Assembly: GCA_013141115.1 (NCBI GenBank)
Contig: JABFRP010000004.1
Coordinates: 310,001-374,000, forward strand
Direction: 5' to 3'
Origin: Ferruginibacter sp.
Lineage (GTDB): Bacteria > Bacteroidota > Bacteroidia > Chitinophagales > Chitinophagaceae
Length of the DNA: 64,000 nt
This document shows positions 9,254-18,034 of this stretch, piece by piece (position 1 is the stretch's first letter; each line of letters begins with the position of its first letter). The position numbers and the translations under genes were made by a program. The notes under the pieces are model-generated. The model worked only from the letters and a program-made list of their open reading frames with translations, had not been told where the DNA came from and did not search any database.

Positions 9254-9619
9254 TTATCTGTTGTTTATAAATTGTTTATATGCCAAAAATGCTATCCAAG
9301 TAGCAACAATAATAATTAAAATATTCCCAACTTTTGACAAGTCGAATAATTCGAATGCTACAATTCCAAAACTCCCTAAAACCCATAGCAAGTCAAGAAT
9401 TGAGATAATGTTTACCAATATTTTATTTGTCAGTTGCTTTTTGGAAACATACGAAACGAAAGCCGAAAACACCAATAAATTTACCCCAATAATTAGAAAA
9501 ACATAAGTGTTATTGATGTTGAATAATTCGTTCAGCCTGCCTGATAATAATAACATTGACAAACCACTTATTGCAGAAAATGAACTGTTTATGCTTAAGT
9601 ATTTTTTTAATTCTTTCAT
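9254..9619 (-). CDS. Four-helix membrane protein, unknown
   Basis: A 121-residue hydrophobic protein with about four transmembrane segments (near 12-28, 38-60, 68-88 and 95-113). Its start overlaps the stop of the SRPBCC gene by four bases (ATGA), a sign of translational coupling. The family is not one I can name with confidence. Similar small membrane proteins often accompany SRPBCC genes in Bacteroidota. Confidence 0.7.
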   Translation of the reverse strand: MKELKKYLSINSSFSAISGLSMLLLSGRLNELFNINNTYVFLIIGVNLLVFSAFVSYVSKKQLTNKILVNIISILDLLWVLGSFGIVAFELFDLSKVGNILIIIVATWIAFLAYKQFINNR

Positions 9620-10098
9620 TTGTTTAGTGCTTTTAATTTTCTTGGATATGGTGCTCCGTTCTCAACGTAATATGCAAAATCTTCAACCAGATAATTTCCC
9701 ATTTTTGACATATATAGTTTCATTACAGGTTGTAATAAAGAACCGAAAAAGCCACCCATTTTAATGTTCATTTTGATTTGAAGTTTGCATTTGTTGTTGC
9801 CAACTTCAATAAGTTTCCAAGAGTTTGTAGCGTATTTTACCATTGATGGCATTCCTTCTGCTACTTCATATGCCAACGAAAAATTTTCGTTAGAGAACTC
9901 ATACAATTTCTCTTTGATACTTCCCATTGTTGTTGAACAACCCCGTTCTGAACAAGTTGAACCGTTAAATTTATCGCCATTACCTACTGAATGATTAACA
10001 GCCGATGCCCATTTTGAAGCATTGGCAAAGTCAGTACCTAATACGTTCCAAGCATCTTTGATGTTTCTGTTTATGATGATTTCCTTTTCTATTACCAT
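9616..10098 (-). CDS. SRPBCC family protein
   Basis: A 160-residue START/Bet v 1-like (SRPBCC) protein with a hydrophobic-ligand-binding fold. It opens with the typical MVIEKEIIINRNIKDAWNVL and continues with paired strands through IKEKLYEFS and WKLIEVGNNKCKLQIKM. It is soluble and cytoplasmic. It is the first gene of a tight three-gene set with two small membrane proteins, so it may bind a lipid or small hydrophobic molecule at the membrane (inference). An AraC-type regulator gene ends 72 bases upstream on the same strand. Confidence 0.82.
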   Translation of the reverse strand: MVIEKEIIINRNIKDAWNVLGTDFANASKWASAVNHSVGNGDKFNGSTCSERGCSTTMGSIKEKLYEFSNENFSLAYEVAEGMPSMVKYATNSWKLIEVGNNKCKLQIKMNIKMGGFFGSLLQPVMKLYMSKMGNYLVEDFAYYVENGAPYPRKLKALNK

Positions 10099-10170
10099 AA
10101 TTCTGTTATGTTTAAATTATGGTACAAATTTGAGTTGAAAATTGCTAACCGGTTTTTCTTTAAGGTGCAA

Positions 10171-11025
10171 TTACTTGTCTTTTTGGCTCAAACGAAAATC
10201 TGTTGGGGATTTTTGGAATTGTTTTTTAAAAGCTTTATCAAAATTCGAGATGGTCTCAAAACCACATTCATAAGCGATTTCAGAAATTGATTTTGATTTA
10301 TGTCCAAGTAGTTGCATAGATTTTTCTAGCTTTTTCTGAAGAATGTATTTTGCAGGGCTTTCACTATAAAAGCTTGTAAATTTTCGTTTGAAAGTTGCCA
10401 AACTCATATTGCTAAGATGAGCTAATTCGGGTAGAGCAAGATTTGAATAAAGATTTTGTTGAATAATTTCGTTTAAATTGTACTCGTTAGTTACAAAAAG
10501 TGAATTTACAAAAGCATTGATTGAATTTGATTTTTCAGTCTTACTTAAAAGTAGTAAAAGCTCTTTCAGTTTGGTAATTATTAAATTTTCATTGGCTAAT
10601 TTCGGATTGTCAAGCATATAATTGATGCTGTCAATAAATGACTTCATCAATGGTTCAATGCTGATTTTTACTGTGTCAAAGTTGTTTTGAAATTGCTCAA
10701 TTGAAAGATCTGTTTGGAAGAACTCTTTTACCATTGTTGGATAAAAGAAAGCACCGATTGCCGAAATTACTTGGTGTTCGGTATTTTCGGTAATGCTTAC
10801 ATTTTCGATGAAATAGTTACCACATTTTGAGAGCATTCCGTCACCTTCATTAAATGTCAAAAAATTTGTCGGTGTCCGAAAATGAAAAGCACCTTTGGTG
10901 AGATACAAAAAACAGGCTTCGTCTTCGGTAAAAAATTTGGGAACTCGTTTGAACTTTGTGGACATCACAAGTCGTTCAAAAATTATCTTTCCTCTATATT
11001 TTATTTCTGTCTGTTCAAGTATCAT
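10171..11025 (-). CDS. AraC family transcriptional regulator
   Basis: A 284-residue regulator. The N-terminal half resembles the AraC_N-type sensing domain (AFHFRTPTNFLTFNEGDGML). The C-terminal two-helix-turn-helix domain runs from about residue 185 to the end, with LAHLSNMSLATFKRKF as the first recognition unit and IAYECGFETISNFDKAFKKQF as the second. It lies just upstream of, and codirectional with, the SRPBCC/membrane-protein genes, so it plausibly controls them. Its own upstream gap (11026-11087) includes GGCGTTATT on the minus strand. Confidence 0.88.
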   Translation of the reverse strand: MILEQTEIKYRGKIIFERLVMSTKFKRVPKFFTEDEACFLYLTKGAFHFRTPTNFLTFNEGDGMLSKCGNYFIENVSITENTEHQVISAIGAFFYPTMVKEFFQTDLSIEQFQNNFDTVKISIEPLMKSFIDSINYMLDNPKLANENLIITKLKELLLLLSKTEKSNSINAFVNSLFVTNEYNLNEIIQQNLYSNLALPELAHLSNMSLATFKRKFTSFYSESPAKYILQKKLEKSMQLLGHKSKSISEIAYECGFETISNFDKAFKKQFQKSPTDFRLSQKDK

Positions 11026-11087
11026 TTCTTATGTTGTAGTTGCTGTCGGTGAGTCGCTCTGCAATAACGCCTATCATCTCCATATAT

Positions 11088-11780
11088 CTATAAACTATCA
11101 ATAACGACTTTGTATCCTCTACCAATTGGAATGCTTACTCCATTTACTTCTACCATTTCTGCAGTGTATGATTCAATTCTTTTTGATGAAACTATAAAGG
11201 AGCGATGAATACGTTTAAAAAATTCCGCAGGAAGAATGGATTCAATTTCATGCGTACTCATTTTTGAAATGTATTCTTTTTTAGTTGTAACAATTTTAAT
11301 GTATTCCCGCTGGCTTTCAATATAAACAATGTCAGAGAATAATATTTTTACCTTCTTTTTTTGCACATTCAGAAAAAGGTAATCTTTAACCTGCAAACTG
11401 TCATTTGACTGGTGTCTTTCTGGCCCCACAGTTTTTATCTTATTTACAGCAACAAGGAAACGTTCAAACTCAAACGGCTTTAACAGATAGTCTGCAACGT
11501 TTAAATCAAACCCTTCAACCGCATACTGATGATAAGCCGTAGTTATAATAACTGCGGGTGGATGGGTAAGTGTTTTTAAAAAAGCCATCCCTTTTAATTT
11601 AGGAAGATGAATATCTAAAAACATAAGATCAATATTGTTTGTACGGAGCCATTCAGTTGCAAGGATTGCATCTTTAAAGCTTTTCTCCAGTTTTAAAAAT
11701 GGCACCTGGGCAATATAATCCGATAGCACTTTTACAGCTAAGGGTTCATCTTCAATTATGATGCACTTTATTTCAGACAT
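11088..11780 (-). CDS. LytTR-type response regulator
   Basis: Two-component response regulator of 230 residues. The receiver domain (1-120) has the acidic pair E10-D11, the phosphoacceptor D56 (LMFLDIHLP) and the conserved lysine in LLKPFEF. The LytTR DNA-binding domain follows (about 130-228, including IVYIESQREYIKI and RIHRSFIVS). Its start overlaps the end of the histidine kinase gene by eight bases, so the two are cotranscribed and are a cognate pair. Targets of such LytTR pairs usually cannot be predicted. Confidence 0.93.
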   Translation of the reverse strand: MSEIKCIIIEDEPLAVKVLSDYIAQVPFLKLEKSFKDAILATEWLRTNNIDLMFLDIHLPKLKGMAFLKTLTHPPAVIITTAYHQYAVEGFDLNVADYLLKPFEFERFLVAVNKIKTVGPERHQSNDSLQVKDYLFLNVQKKKVKILFSDIVYIESQREYIKIVTTKKEYISKMSTHEIESILPAEFFKRIHRSFIVSSKRIESYTAEMVEVNGVSIPIGRGYKVVIDSL

Positions 11781-12816
11781 GGCTTGACAAATTGATTTTT
11801 AAGGCAGATATAAAAACAGATTCTTCTTTCTGAACGGATAAATCATAATCATTATACAGGAGTTGCAATTGCCTGCGTAGATTCGAAAGTCCAATGTTCT
11901 CTTTTACTTCATGTATGTCAGACGATACTTCCACAGAGTTTTTAACAATAAACAGTAATTGTTGCCGGGTAACTGAAAGATGAATATCAACAAATGGCTG
12001 ATTCCTTGTTTCTGAAACGCCATGTTTAAAGGCGTTTTCAACCAGTGGGATAAGCAGCAAGGGCGGCAGGGGTTGTTTCATATCTTCGACATCTGTATTA
12101 AATTTTATAATTAAAGAATCATCGTAACGCAGTTTCTCCAACGCAATATAATCACTCAGTATTTTCATCTCATCTTCTACAGCTATATACTCCCCGCCGG
12201 TTTCATACAGCATAAAACGTAATATTTTTGATAACCTCAAAATAGATTCCGGTGCCAAATCGGACTTATCCCTGGCCAGTGAGTAGATATTGTTTAAAGT
12301 ATTGAATAGAAAATGCGGGTTCGTTTGTGATTTTAGATAATTCAATTCGGCCTCTTGTTTTTCAATGCGTAACTGCTTTGAAGCACTTATCAATTTTGTA
12401 TAATTATAAATATGGCGTACTATCCCAAAAAAGAAAAGATAGGTTAAACTGAATTGAGAGTGAGCTGCAACATCTTTGAGCACTGAAGTATCTGGTCTGA
12501 AGGGTGTATATACACCTGCCTGAATCCATAAATATCTCCAGGCGTACAAACCAAATGTATATAAGGCCAAGTAGCCTACCACAAGTAAAAATCCGATTAA
12601 AAATCGTTTGGGAGTTAATTTTATAAAATGAAGAATATACTCGAACAATATAAAATTAAGTATAGTAAGATAGATGATCAGAATAAAACTATTTATAATT
12701 CTTTTTAAAATAGTTTCAGGGAATGCAAATGACTCTGCAAATGAGTAAAGCAATAAAAAAGCACCTGCAGTCCATAAATAAAATTTGAATTGCTTTCTAT
12801 CAATAACTCTCTTCAT
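11773..12816 (-). CDS. LytS/YehU-type sensor histidine kinase
   Basis: Membrane histidine kinase of 347 residues. Four transmembrane helices lie in the first 135 residues (about 12-30, 40-62, 72-92, 120-135). A short coiled coil leads to the His_kinase domain, whose phosphoacceptor is H168 in NPHFLFNTLNN. The ATP-binding HATPase part follows with LLLIPLVENAFKHG and NIGLSNLRRQL. No extracytoplasmic sensor domain of any size is present. It is followed with an eight-base overlap by its LytTR regulator. Confidence 0.92.
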   Translation of the reverse strand: MKRVIDRKQFKFYLWTAGAFLLLYSFAESFAFPETILKRIINSFILIIYLTILNFILFEYILHFIKLTPKRFLIGFLLVVGYLALYTFGLYAWRYLWIQAGVYTPFRPDTSVLKDVAAHSQFSLTYLFFFGIVRHIYNYTKLISASKQLRIEKQEAELNYLKSQTNPHFLFNTLNNIYSLARDKSDLAPESILRLSKILRFMLYETGGEYIAVEDEMKILSDYIALEKLRYDDSLIIKFNTDVEDMKQPLPPLLLIPLVENAFKHGVSETRNQPFVDIHLSVTRQQLLFIVKNSVEVSSDIHEVKENIGLSNLRRQLQLLYNDYDLSVQKEESVFISALKINLSSHV

Positions 12817-13227
12817 TTTGCTGTTTATGTTATAAAAGTAAGCAAATCTCTTCTTTTATATTTTGTAGTCTACGTAATTGTCATTGTGGTATATCAATCG
12901 ACCTTTATGGTCAATTAAGGGTGATTAGAATTTAATCTACTTTAATATGGTAAATACAAACTGATTAATAACGCTACAGCAATTTACTTTGTTGTTTTTT
13001 GTTTACGATAACCTGTAGTTTATTGAATTTGGCTTGAAATATTTTGATTGAATACATACTATTGCATAGGAATTATGGCGGCTGTGGTTTAAAATTTTAT
13101 TAGATTTTGATGGAAAAAACAAGTTTTAAAAGTAGTCTTTGATAATATACCAACAGTAAATTACATAATAAGGAAAACATAAATAAAATGATTTTAAGCA
13201 GGGGATACGTAAATAAATTATTTGAAA
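12817..13227. other. Divergent spacer
   Basis: About 410 AT-rich bases between the minus-strand histidine kinase and the plus-strand DUF4395 gene. It must hold promoters for both. I found no convincing TTTG/TAnnTTTG pair, repeat or RNA in it. Confidence 0.5.
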
Positions 13228-13974
13228 ATGAATGAAATGATACGGTTTGGGGAAGATGTTAAGGGGTATAATATCCCTGTTTTAAACGAAAGGGAAATAC
13301 GTGCTGCTGCCGGAATAATGTTTTTGGCAACCTTCATTTCATGGATGCTAATATTATTTGAAGGGAATTTTGTGCCAATTAAATATGTTTTAACAATTTT
13401 CTTTTCTGATTTTATTATTCGTGTGTTTATCAATCCTAAATATTCTCCCATTCTAATCATTGGTCGCTTATTCGTCAGCAATCAAAATCCGGAATATGTT
13501 GGTGCGAAACAAAAGAAATTTGCTTGGTATATCGGGTTAGTTTTATCTGCAACAATGTTTGTATTAATGGTAATTATAAATACGTATAGTTATATAACCG
13601 GAGTTGTTTGTTTAATATGCCTGATTTTAATGTTTTTTGAAACTGCTTTTGGCATTTGCCTGGGTTGCAAAATTTATAAAATCTTTAATAAAGAGAAAAT
13701 ACAATATTGCCCTGGTGAAGTTTGTGATGTAAAAGCAAAGCAGGCAATTCAAAAAATAGCAATAAGTCAGGTTTGGGTTATTATTTTTTTTGTGGCTTTA
13801 TTACTCTCAATCTCATTGCTGTTTCACCAGTCATTTAGGGAAAAACCTGCAAATCTTTTTGAATTATATCCGGCTAAAAAATTAATTAAAACAAGTTTGA
13901 GTATTTTGAATATTGTAACAGTAAATACCAAAATTCTCTTTTATACTTCAGTAACACATTGTTATTTGCAGTGA
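13228..13974 (+). CDS. DUF4395 family membrane protein
   Basis: A polytopic membrane protein of about 248 residues. The ATG at 13228 is preferred over an in-frame TTG at 13222. The opening RFGEDVKGYNIPVLNEREIRAAAG, several helices, the central IGRLF segment and the FETAFGICLGCKIY motif are typical of DUF4395, often found near sulfur or thioredoxin-like genes; no such gene is next to it here. About five hydrophobic segments are visible. The C-terminal 50 residues are longer and less conserved-looking than in usual members. Function unknown. Confidence 0.8.
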   Translation: MNEMIRFGEDVKGYNIPVLNEREIRAAAGIMFLATFISWMLILFEGNFVPIKYVLTIFFSDFIIRVFINPKYSPILIIGRLFVSNQNPEYVGAKQKKFAWYIGLVLSATMFVLMVIINTYSYITGVVCLICLILMFFETAFGICLGCKIYKIFNKEKIQYCPGEVCDVKAKQAIQKIAISQVWVIIFFVALLLSISLLFHQSFREKPANLFELYPAKKLIKTSLSILNIVTVNTKILFYTSVTHCYLQ

Positions 13975-14224
13975 GGTCATTTTTAGCAAAAAGTTACCTG
14001 TAATTGCTATTGACTTTATTCTTTAAGAAAGTGGACAAGTTTTAATTAAGGTAATAATATCAGGCGAAATATTTGCAATAATTTGAGTACTTAGTAATAA
14101 GGGAGAAGGCCTTAGGAAATGCCCATGATTTTTTGGAGGCTGGAGATTTGATATTCACAATTAAGGGAAATTTAAATATGCTATTTTTGAATTTAACTAT
14201 TCGATACGGGGAAACTCCTTTTGC

Positions 14225-14803
14225 CTACCATATTATATGAAAAGTATCAGTCAAAGGATTTATACTTTTTTTTGTTAAAGAATCAGGATAATAATTAAAT
14301 AAAGGGAGTTTATTTTGAATTTTAAATAAAACTGAATCTACTGCGTACTTTGTGTTTTTTGCTTTATTGAAAACATTTTTGTAATTGTTTTTTAAGCTAC
14401 TTGAATCCGCTTTTTTACTATTCCTTATTTTGGGGTTTTTATTTCCATTCGATTGTAAATTAATTGTATCGGGCTTCGTAATATTTATTATTTTGGTATA
14501 ATCTTTATTTGTGCTGTTTGAAACACTGTCTGACTGAATATACTTAGTGGGTTGTGAATTGTTTGACTGGTTAGCATCTACCTTATTAACAGAGGTTTTT
14601 TGCATTAAAGCCGGGAAATAAAAAAGCGATAATACTGTAAATAGTAAGATAATTAATAATCCTAAAAAACGCCTCTTTTTCTTTTTTTGCCACTCCGATA
14701 AGAAGTTGTTGAATGAAGAGTCCTGTAAAGTTACATCAGGTGTAAAATCGTTCAGCTTGTTTTTAATAAATAACTCAAATATATGTTCAGTTTTATCTTG
14801 CAT
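14225..14803 (-). CDS. Putative anti-sigma factor or membrane regulator of the adjacent ECF sigma
   Basis: A 192-residue protein with a soluble N-terminus of about 45 residues, a basic stretch KKKKRR, one transmembrane helix (about 46-64) and a low-complexity Asn/Ser/Lys-rich periplasmic part. This single-pass layout and an 11-base overlap with the sigma factor gene just upstream suggest it is the cognate anti-sigma, with the N-terminus facing the cytoplasm. No known anti-sigma motif is evident, so the role rests on context. It is the last gene of the three-gene unit 16106-14225. Confidence 0.65.
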   Translation of the reverse strand: MQDKTEHIFELFIKNKLNDFTPDVTLQDSSFNNFLSEWQKKKKRRFLGLLIILLFTVLSLFYFPALMQKTSVNKVDANQSNNSQPTKYIQSDSVSNSTNKDYTKIINITKPDTINLQSNGNKNPKIRNSKKADSSSLKNNYKNVFNKAKNTKYAVDSVLFKIQNKLPLFNYYPDSLTKKSINPLTDTFHIIW

Positions 14804-15353
14804 GAATTTTATTTTCTTTAACGCTTAACATAGATATTTTTACTTTTAAAACTGATCTTGCCTGGTTTAAGTGCCATTTAGATGTGCCGATCGGGATTTT
14901 AAGTTCTTCAGCAATTTTTATGTGAGTATAGCCTTCCATTACATACAAGTTAAATATTAGACGAGTTGCTTTGGGTAATGCCTGTACCAGTGCCATTATT
15001 TCTTTCTCGGATATATTATGATACGCATCCGGCATAATGGTTTGCAATTTCAAGTCCTCATCATTAATTTCTTTAGTCAAATATTTAACAACTTTTCTTA
15101 ATTCATTGAGACATGTATTCACTAAAATTATTCTCACCCAGCCCAAAAACGGTCCATCGCCTCTGTACGTTTTTAATTTGTAAAATACTGTATGCATAGC
15201 TTTATTAAAACTCGCCGTAGCATCCGCCTCATTGGTATGGTAACGAAAGCTTACTTTCATTAAATTCATGAAACAATATCTGTATAGCAATTCCTGGCTT
15301 CTGGGTTCATTTGCTAAACAGCCCTTAATATGAATATCAATATTTTCTTCCAT
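14793..15353 (-). CDS. RNA polymerase ECF-type sigma factor
   Basis: A 186-residue group IV sigma-70 factor. Region 2 lies in about 20-90 (the segment PFLGWVRIILVNTCLNELRK is the usual end of sigma2), and region 4 in about 120-175 with a clear helix-turn-helix (ALPKATRLIFNLYVMEGYTHIKIAEELKI, GTSKWHLNQAR). Its ATG directly abuts the stop codon of the upstream gene (15354) and its end overlaps the next gene by 11 bases, so all three products are translationally coupled. Confidence 0.9.
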   Translation of the reverse strand: MEENIDIHIKGCLANEPRSQELLYRYCFMNLMKVSFRYHTNEADATASFNKAMHTVFYKLKTYRGDGPFLGWVRIILVNTCLNELRKVVKYLTKEINDEDLKLQTIMPDAYHNISEKEIMALVQALPKATRLIFNLYVMEGYTHIKIAEELKIPIGTSKWHLNQARSVLKVKISMLSVKENKIHAR

Positions 15354-16106
15354 TCACTTAATCCTGTATCCGATTTTTATGCCAATATTGGGAATAATGA
15401 AACTGTTGCCGACAAGGGGAGTTACACTTACTCCCCAAATTATTTTTCCTTTAATTGTTTGATATCTGTATCCAATTGAAAAAGCTCCATATACATTTGG
15501 TATCCTCCTGTTTATGTTACGGATGAAATATTCGTACTCTTGCGCTTGGAGTTTTCCATTTCGCCATTTAAAAACATATACAGCACCTAGTGCAAGTTCC
15601 AAAAATTTATTCTTTTTCCCCACTAAATAATTAATCATAAAAGGGAATAATATGGTGCTGTATTTCAATAAATCTCCGGAATAGTTTACTGTATTTACAG
15701 GTAAGTATTCTATCCCTGTACGTAAGCCCCATTTATTGATAATTTCTTTGTTAAACCTGAAATCATAATTAATGGAGTAAACACCACCACTACCAAGTAT
15801 TTCTAAAAACATATACCTGTTTTCAATAGATTTTTTTTTGGCTGATTTTATTTCTTCTGTTTTTTTAATTGTATCCTGTACAGGATAAATACGCAACATT
15901 TTCCAAATGTCTTTCATTAAAACCTGGATAGTATCTTTTTCTTTTGTTCTTAAAATCCTTACATACTTAGCGGGTGATTGCTCTACAATTAGGCCTTCAT
16001 AAATGGTAACGCTATCATTTAAATATATTTTATCGGTGGCCCCTTTAGATTGTGGAAATACATCTGGAACAATTAACATAAACAGACCTAAAAAGAGTAT
16101 TTTCAT
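15354..16106 (-). CDS. Secreted outer-membrane beta-barrel-like protein, unknown
   Basis: A 250-residue protein with a signal peptide (about 1-18, ending VFPQ). Residues 25-75 form a small soluble beta domain, followed by a charged linker (KKTEEIKSAKKK), then from about 97 alternating strands ending in an aromatic-basic C-terminus (IGIKIGYRIK), which suggests an eight- to ten-strand outer-membrane barrel. I do not recognise a named family. It is the first gene of a coupled unit with an ECF sigma factor and a probable anti-sigma, so it may be an envelope sensor or target of that sigma. Confidence 0.65.
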   Translation of the reverse strand: MKILFLGLFMLIVPDVFPQSKGATDKIYLNDSVTIYEGLIVEQSPAKYVRILRTKEKDTIQVLMKDIWKMLRIYPVQDTIKKTEEIKSAKKKSIENRYMFLEILGSGGVYSINYDFRFNKEIINKWGLRTGIEYLPVNTVNYSGDLLKYSTILFPFMINYLVGKKNKFLELALGAVYVFKWRNGKLQAQEYEYFIRNINRRIPNVYGAFSIGYRYQTIKGKIIWGVSVTPLVGNSFIIPNIGIKIGYRIK

Positions 16107-16133
16107 TTGTAATGTTTCATTATAAAAATTACG

Positions 16134-16162
16134 GGCATGATGTAGTTATTGTTAATCATGCC
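16134..16162 (-). terminator. Probable intrinsic terminator after the lipoprotein gene
   Basis: The arms GGCATGAT (16134-16141) and ATCATGCC (16155-16162) pair perfectly around a 13-base loop. On the minus strand the hairpin follows the stop of the lipoprotein gene at 16171 and is followed by a T-rich run after a few bases. It would insulate that gene from the unit starting at 16106. Confidence 0.5.
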
Positions 16163-16170
16163 AGGGTAAG

Positions 16171-16656
16171 CTATCGCCGGCTGTAGGTATCCATTTGTGT
16201 ATATTTTTTGCCAGGTTCATTTATTACTCTTTTTATCCTCATTTTACTTTGAGTGATATAATCAACAGTCCATAAAATTACTTCGCCACTAATGAAACCA
16301 GGAACATCACGAGTAATAGTTTGCTTTAATAAATAGCCGTTTGCCTGTAAATCCCAGGAGCCATAAGTACCTGAAGGAAGGGAAGCCCAACAGTCTGAAG
16401 TTCCAAACTCAATATCTGTACTGCCATTTAGCCTGAATTTGTATATATCATCTTTTTTACAAATCTCCACTTCAGTATTGTCGACCAAATCGGGACTGTA
16501 GATTAGGGAAGTATGTTTTAAAATCCAGTCGGTATTTACTAAGGTACTCTTGATTTGAGTAAAATCGGTTAAACTTGGCTCTTCGAGAACCTGATCATTT
16601 TTTTTGCATGAGGAAAGACATGCAAAAAAAATGATACAGCCTAAAATCTTTTTCAT
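16171..16656 (-). CDS. Lipoprotein, unknown
   Basis: The frame opens at 16695, but the ATG at 16656 gives a proper lipoprotein signal peptide (MKKILGCIIFFACLSSC, lipobox LSSC with cysteine at 17 of the short form). The mature part is about 145 residues, with strands and a Trp-rich segment (WDLQ, ILWTVDY) like lipocalin-type lipoproteins of Bacteroidota. I cannot name the family. It is likely anchored in the outer membrane. It stands alone, with a terminator-like hairpin downstream. Confidence 0.75.
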   Translation of the reverse strand: MKKILGCIIFFACLSSCKKNDQVLEEPSLTDFTQIKSTLVNTDWILKHTSLIYSPDLVDNTEVEICKKDDIYKFRLNGSTDIEFGTSDCWASLPSGTYGSWDLQANGYLLKQTITRDVPGFISGEVILWTVDYITQSKMRIKRVINEPGKKYTQMDTYSRR

Positions 16657-17334
16657 TTTGATTGTTTTTAGTTTACTAATTAATCTCATTACCATGACAA
16701 CAGTGTATAAAAAAGGGTTGGGATTTTGATTTAATTTTTATTGCTTTAGTAAAGTGTAATAATTGCTATTAAGATATAAAGAGGCGCATAGTTACAAAAT
16801 ATAGCAGTGTAATGCATAAAATAAACTTCATTTATTTACGTAATTAAATTTTTTCTTTAAAATATTTATAGTTTCAATTGCTGTTTTTATAATGGATGCA
16901 AATATTGCGATTAGTGAAATGTAGATAAGCTTTTCGTATGCCATAACCTGCACCTACTCATAATGCACATTTGGTATCAGGCAAAGCATTCATCCTCAGG
17001 TATCTTGGGCGCAAAGTACTCAACTCATACCATTTTATTTATTAGCGACAGCTTGTGTTTGCGTATTCACATTCTGGGGTACTTTAAATTAAGTGAAACT
17101 AAATGAAATTTATTTTGCTATTATAAATCTGAGTGATAAAATAATGCATGTGGAAATTAAATAGTAAGTATAAATATGCTATCCGTATGCGAAATAATAC
17201 TATTCATAGATTTATGGTCGTGAGTATTTTATAATTATTAACTTGAACGAAGGGTTAAAAAATGATGTTAAATTCATCAGTTTGTCATGCAACGATTTTA
17301 AAAATTGTTTTGTCAATTGAGTAAAACAAAAATC
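16657..17334. other. Long AT-rich spacer
   Basis: Nearly 680 bases between two divergent lipoprotein genes. Its right end (17281-17312) holds a promoter candidate, listed separately. I see no other gene, RNA or repeat. Confidence 0.5.
17281..17312 (+). promoter_or_regulatory. Bacteroidota-type promoter candidate
   Basis: TTTG at 17281-17284, a 20-base spacer, then TTGTTTTG at 17305-17312, matching TAnnTTTG in seven of eight counted positions. The lipoprotein gene's ATG is at 17335, leaving a leader of about 15-20 bases. Spacing and boxes fit the housekeeping sigma consensus of Bacteroidota (established for the phylum). The assignment is by eye. Confidence 0.5.
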
Positions 17335-17748
17335 ATGAAAAAAAATATCTTATTCGCAACTTTAGTAGCTGGCTTAATTAATTTAACCTCTTGCGAAAAA
17401 TCAAAAGGTAAATGTGAATTGATTGCAGCAAAAATTATCAGGTATGACTGTGACAGAGTAATATTTCAACTGCTTACCCCAGAACATTTGGGAGACTCGA
17501 ATTGGCGGGATGTGCAAACAGGTATCCGGTACGAAAATGTAGTTTACTATAGGAATACTTGTAAAATTGCGGCATTAACCAAAGGCGGTTTAGACACGCT
17601 TTATGTAAATGTAAAAAAATCATACGATGCTTCAATTCTCACTGATTGCGTTCAATGTGAAGCGCTTTCACAAAATCCTCCACAATCAATGGTTAATTTT
17701 GTAGAAATTTCAAAATCTCCCTGCCTAACTGCTGCGAGTGAGCAATAG
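17335..17748 (+). CDS. Small lipoprotein, unknown
   Basis: The ATG at 17335 gives a lipoprotein signal peptide (MKKNILFATLVAGLINLTSC, cysteine at 20). A frame open to 17305 would overlap the promoter candidate, so the later start is better. The mature region is about 117 residues with several cysteines (C-x-x-C near DCVQC). I recognise no domain. It is probably an outer-membrane-anchored protein and a single-gene transcript. Confidence 0.72.
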   Translation: MKKNILFATLVAGLINLTSCEKSKGKCELIAAKIIRYDCDRVIFQLLTPEHLGDSNWRDVQTGIRYENVVYYRNTCKIAALTKGGLDTLYVNVKKSYDASILTDCVQCEALSQNPPQSMVNFVEISKSPCLTAASEQ

Positions 17749-18034
17749 AAGATTGGATATATTGTTGTTCAATTTTAAACACGTTGAACTTCACTACAGT
17801 TTTTTATAAAATCCCTTTCTTCCGTTATAGAAAGCCAGAACATTGCAGTGAACGAATAGTATCAATTTGTATAGTAATGGATAACATAGTCAATCTTTGC
17901 AACAGAAACCTTATTATTATAAATGTTCTGTATGGTAAATAATTAGAGTCTGGAAATGTTGTTTTTGTAACTGGAATAAAGTTGGCCTGAAGAGAACTGT
18001 TTCTTTTACGATTAAAATACTTTCTTACTATACT

